DNA of 40,740 bases from Zygnema cylindricum (taxonomy: Eukaryota > Streptophyta > Zygnematophyceae > Zygnematales > Zygnemataceae). The position numbers and the translations under genes were made by a program. The notes under the pieces were generated by a model. The model saw nothing but the letters and a program-made list of their open reading frames with translations. It had not been told where the DNA came from and did not search any database. The stretch is taken from NCBI GenBank assembly GCA_037447655.1, contig JBBHKE010001274.1, positions 1 through 40,740 on the forward strand. Reading direction: 5' to 3'. Position 1 is the stretch's first letter; the number at the start of each line of letters is the position of its first letter. Positions 38,732 through 40,740 of the stretch are shown one piece after another.

Positions 38732-40435
38732 TACATGCGCGCAGCCATTTTATTTATATGTGGCTGCCTCAATTTTGTTACAGTAAATCTGCGCCGACCG
38801 TGTGAATTGTTATTTTTTTCATGACGGTCGACGTTCGCAAGCGCGACAGTTTTTAACCGCCGTTACAATATTTCGCCAGTCAAAGTTGTTCGACGGATTG
38901 ACCGTCAAATCTGAACTTAAAGGTACGTAGCTTGTACAAAACTGTACTTTAAATGTACAATTTCTGACAACTATCTGCGCGCAGCTAAAATCGTCTCTGC
39001 GATTAGCAATTCCCTTAAAAGTAGTCAATTTTACGTAATATGTCATTCGTACGCTAACTGTTCGTAATTCGGCACAAAAGTACAGTACAAGAAAAGTGTT
39101 AAGATCACGGTGAGTTGCGTCGACACGGGAAACGCACTCAGATTTAACTCGTGCGATCCTGTTCTCACATGTTTAGACGTCGACTATGTGAACACACACC
39201 ATAGCGGCTACACTCGGTGGAAACATTTGTGCTACGTACGCTAAGTACATAGCCCATAAATAAAATTAGTGTAGAATCTACTGTACTTTAGTGATATTAA
39301 AGATATTTTGTAAACAAGTGCCAAATAAACAACAACCGTAAACATTATTTTTTGCGTTAAACGTCAATCCTTGTGTCAATTTTGAAGCTTAGGGTACACT
39401 CCTATGTGTTAAAGTAAGGATTTATTTTCTGTCGTTTTCGGAAAAATGAAAATGAAAAATGTCCCGTTCCGCGATTCCTGTTGTTGAACGGATTGTTTCA
39501 GTAGTTCCGCGTGGCGTTCGCAGTTGGGTAGTACTGTAGTTTAGTGCAAAGAGACGTGGCAAATAATTGTCCACTTCCTTAAATAATGTTGTTAACATTA
39601 TTTTATGATTTTCCGCCAGAAAAATTGGCGACTGAATTAATGCTATTATTTATCAACGCTAATAACGATGGGCCTGGTTGTGCTTCATTTACCTCAAAAT
39701 AGCGCTGATTACAATATTGTTTTTATTACGTTAATACTTTTTATACACTAATAGCGATTCACTCTGTACTCTACGTTTATTGGTCGTAGTCCCAAGTCAC
39801 CTCGAGATCGATACTGTACTTTCATTCCTATTCAATGGTATCGTAAAAATATCGACCTGGTATCAGAATTTCGGACGTCAAGATGCTGCGATATTCTTCA
39901 ACATTACGATATATCGTCTTTGAATTCCTTGAAAACACAAACTTTGTGTGTGTAGAGAGAGAGAGAATGTCGTGTATTTAGTTATTTATTTACAGGTTTT
40001 TAAGTCAAACGACGTATCGAAGCTGCAGTGAAGTCACAGTGGAAGGAAATTAGGGTTTAAAGCTGAAGGTTTGAACAGGAGCAACTTTAACCTAATTCTA
40101 ACCTAAATGAAGTAATAACCAATTTTTTTTATTATTTTCACTTGCTAAATTGTACCTATTGTAATCTTTCTTTCGAACGGACGATCTGCTTCTCGCTCTC
40201 TCTTTCTCTCTCTCTCTCCCCCTCTCCTGCTTATATAGTTTTTCCTACTGGAGTTATGCGTCTCCTGTATCATCCCTCTACCTCTTCTGCCATCATTTCC
40301 TCTCCTCTCTCTCTCTGTTCCCCTCAATTTTCTCAAACCACATCCCATTCTACTCTCATTTCCTCCTCTCCCTCTCCCTCCTCTCTCACTCCCTCTTCTC
40401 TCTCTTTCTCCTCTCTTTCCTCACCTTTCTTTTCT
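38732..40435. other. Upstream flank of the Nudix gene, no gene recognised
   Basis: I see no coding region, RNA gene or transposon end that I can support. Complementary GCGCGCAGC/GCTGCGCGC-like motifs occur at ~38738 and ~38977, and CGACGGTC-like inverted words at ~38822-38910. A short (TG)n(GA)n tract is at ~39944-39966. From ~40190 the plus strand becomes a long C/T-rich tract, typical of plant core promoters and 5' UTRs. A TATA-like TTATATAG is at 40231-40238. Confidence 0.5.
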
Positions 40436-40441
40436 TATAAA
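40436..40441 (+). promoter_or_regulatory. Candidate TATA box of the Nudix gene
   Basis: TATAAA ends a long C/T tract and lies 54 bases before the ATG at 40496, leaving room for a ~25-30-base leader. The TTATATAG at 40231 is an alternative, giving a ~235-base C/T-rich leader. Confidence 0.45.
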
Positions 40442-40495
40442 TTAAAAACTGGAGGAAAACCAAAAGAGAAACCTTTTGTTAGAGTGGGAAAAGCT

Positions 40496-40621
40496 ATGGC
40501 TTCCAGTGATGAGCCTCCGAGTGGCTACAGAGCAAATGTAGGGGTGTGTTTAACAAATAGCGAGGGACATGTTTTTGTCGCATCGCGACTCGATCTTCCC
40601 GGAGCTTGGCAAATGCCGCAG
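40496..40621 (+). CDS. Nudix hydrolase, first exon (diadenosine polyphosphate hydrolase type)
   Basis: This is a 42-codon first exon of a plant Nudix hydrolase resembling Arabidopsis NUDT25/26/27, enzymes that hydrolyse dinucleoside polyphosphates such as Ap4A. After a short leader peptide (MASSDEPPSG) the sequence YRANVGVCLTNSEGHVFVA gives the first strands of the fold, and SRLDLPGAWQMPQ is the family's substrate-binding segment just before the Nudix box. The exon ends CAG followed by GTGCTC, a splice donor at 40622, exactly before the expected GGI-DGE. The catalytic box itself lies outside the window. There is no plastid transit peptide before the domain, so a cytosolic form is likely. No stop, no frameshift: the one apparently intact host gene here. 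The start is the first ATG after the C/T-rich leader and matches the family's length. Confidence 0.88.
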
Positions 40622-40624
40622 GTG

Positions 40625-40707
<83 letters not shown>

Positions 40708-40740
40708 CCTCCCTCCCTCTCCTTGTCTTTTCTCTCTCCC
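40622..40740 (+). repeat. (CT)n microsatellite at the start of the Nudix first intron
   Basis: Directly after the splice donor GTGCTC an almost pure CT dinucleotide tract runs to about 40708, then CCCT-rich sequence to the window edge. It mirrors the C/T-rich tract upstream of the gene. Confidence 0.9.

Overview
The window looks like a piece of a repeat-rich land-plant genome. The only non-transposon coding sequence I recognise is the first exon of a plant-type Nudix hydrolase at the extreme right edge (40496-40621), just before a (CT)n-rich intron. Nearly everything else is nested LTR retrotransposons with plant-type Ty1/copia and Ty3/gypsy proteins. I cannot fix the plant lineage from this sequence.

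Layout. 1-960: a Cop-1 LTR tail, then a decayed Ty3/gypsy integrase C-terminus. 960-3190: two copies of a ~258-bp repeat (R1). The first is split by a 515-bp TRIM element with a GAGGG target duplication; the second serves as the empty site. 3192-6995: a truncated plus-strand copia (A, integrase to RNase H), whose 3' LTR is split by a solo LTR (5819-6816, AATTA duplication) and then cut by copia B. 6996-13157: copia B (minus strand), both LTRs seen, its 5' LTR split by later insertions. 13158-20522: a composite of a second copia family (Cop-2, minus strand) with three LTRs, bounded by a GGTAC duplication; it holds a gag-to-integrase remnant (D), a 60-bp LTR-PBS-PPT-LTR stub, and a gag-plus-unknown-ORF element (II) with no pol. 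20555-26659: copia E (plus strand, Cop-3) with two ~978-bp LTRs. 26660-28416: a Cop-1 LTR split by another Cop-1 LTR. 28417-30006: a Ty3/gypsy gag-protease fragment (minus strand). 30645-38731: a ~1.39-kb terminal-inverted-repeat DNA element, split by copia C (30665-37115, minus strand) and by a short LINE-like insertion with 11-bp duplications. 38732-40495: upstream flank of the Nudix gene.

Three structural themes recur. (1) The copia families are primed not by the 3' end of initiator tRNA-Met but by its anticodon arm: a 12-nt site close to GGTTATGGGCCC follows each LTR. Copies B, C, II and E also start gag inside the LTR and read through the primer site. (2) The PPT/3'-LTR boundary of every copia family, and of the unrelated TRIM, sits between the arms of a 9-14-bp inverted repeat whose sequence differs by family. 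(3) tRNA-like Pol III modules (A/B boxes, T arm, T-run) lie inside LTRs: a complete cloverleaf in the TRIM LTRs and a T-arm/B-box module in Cop-1-type LTRs. All transposon reading frames carry stops or frameshifts except the element II gag ORF and its downstream ORF. All alignments were made by eye.
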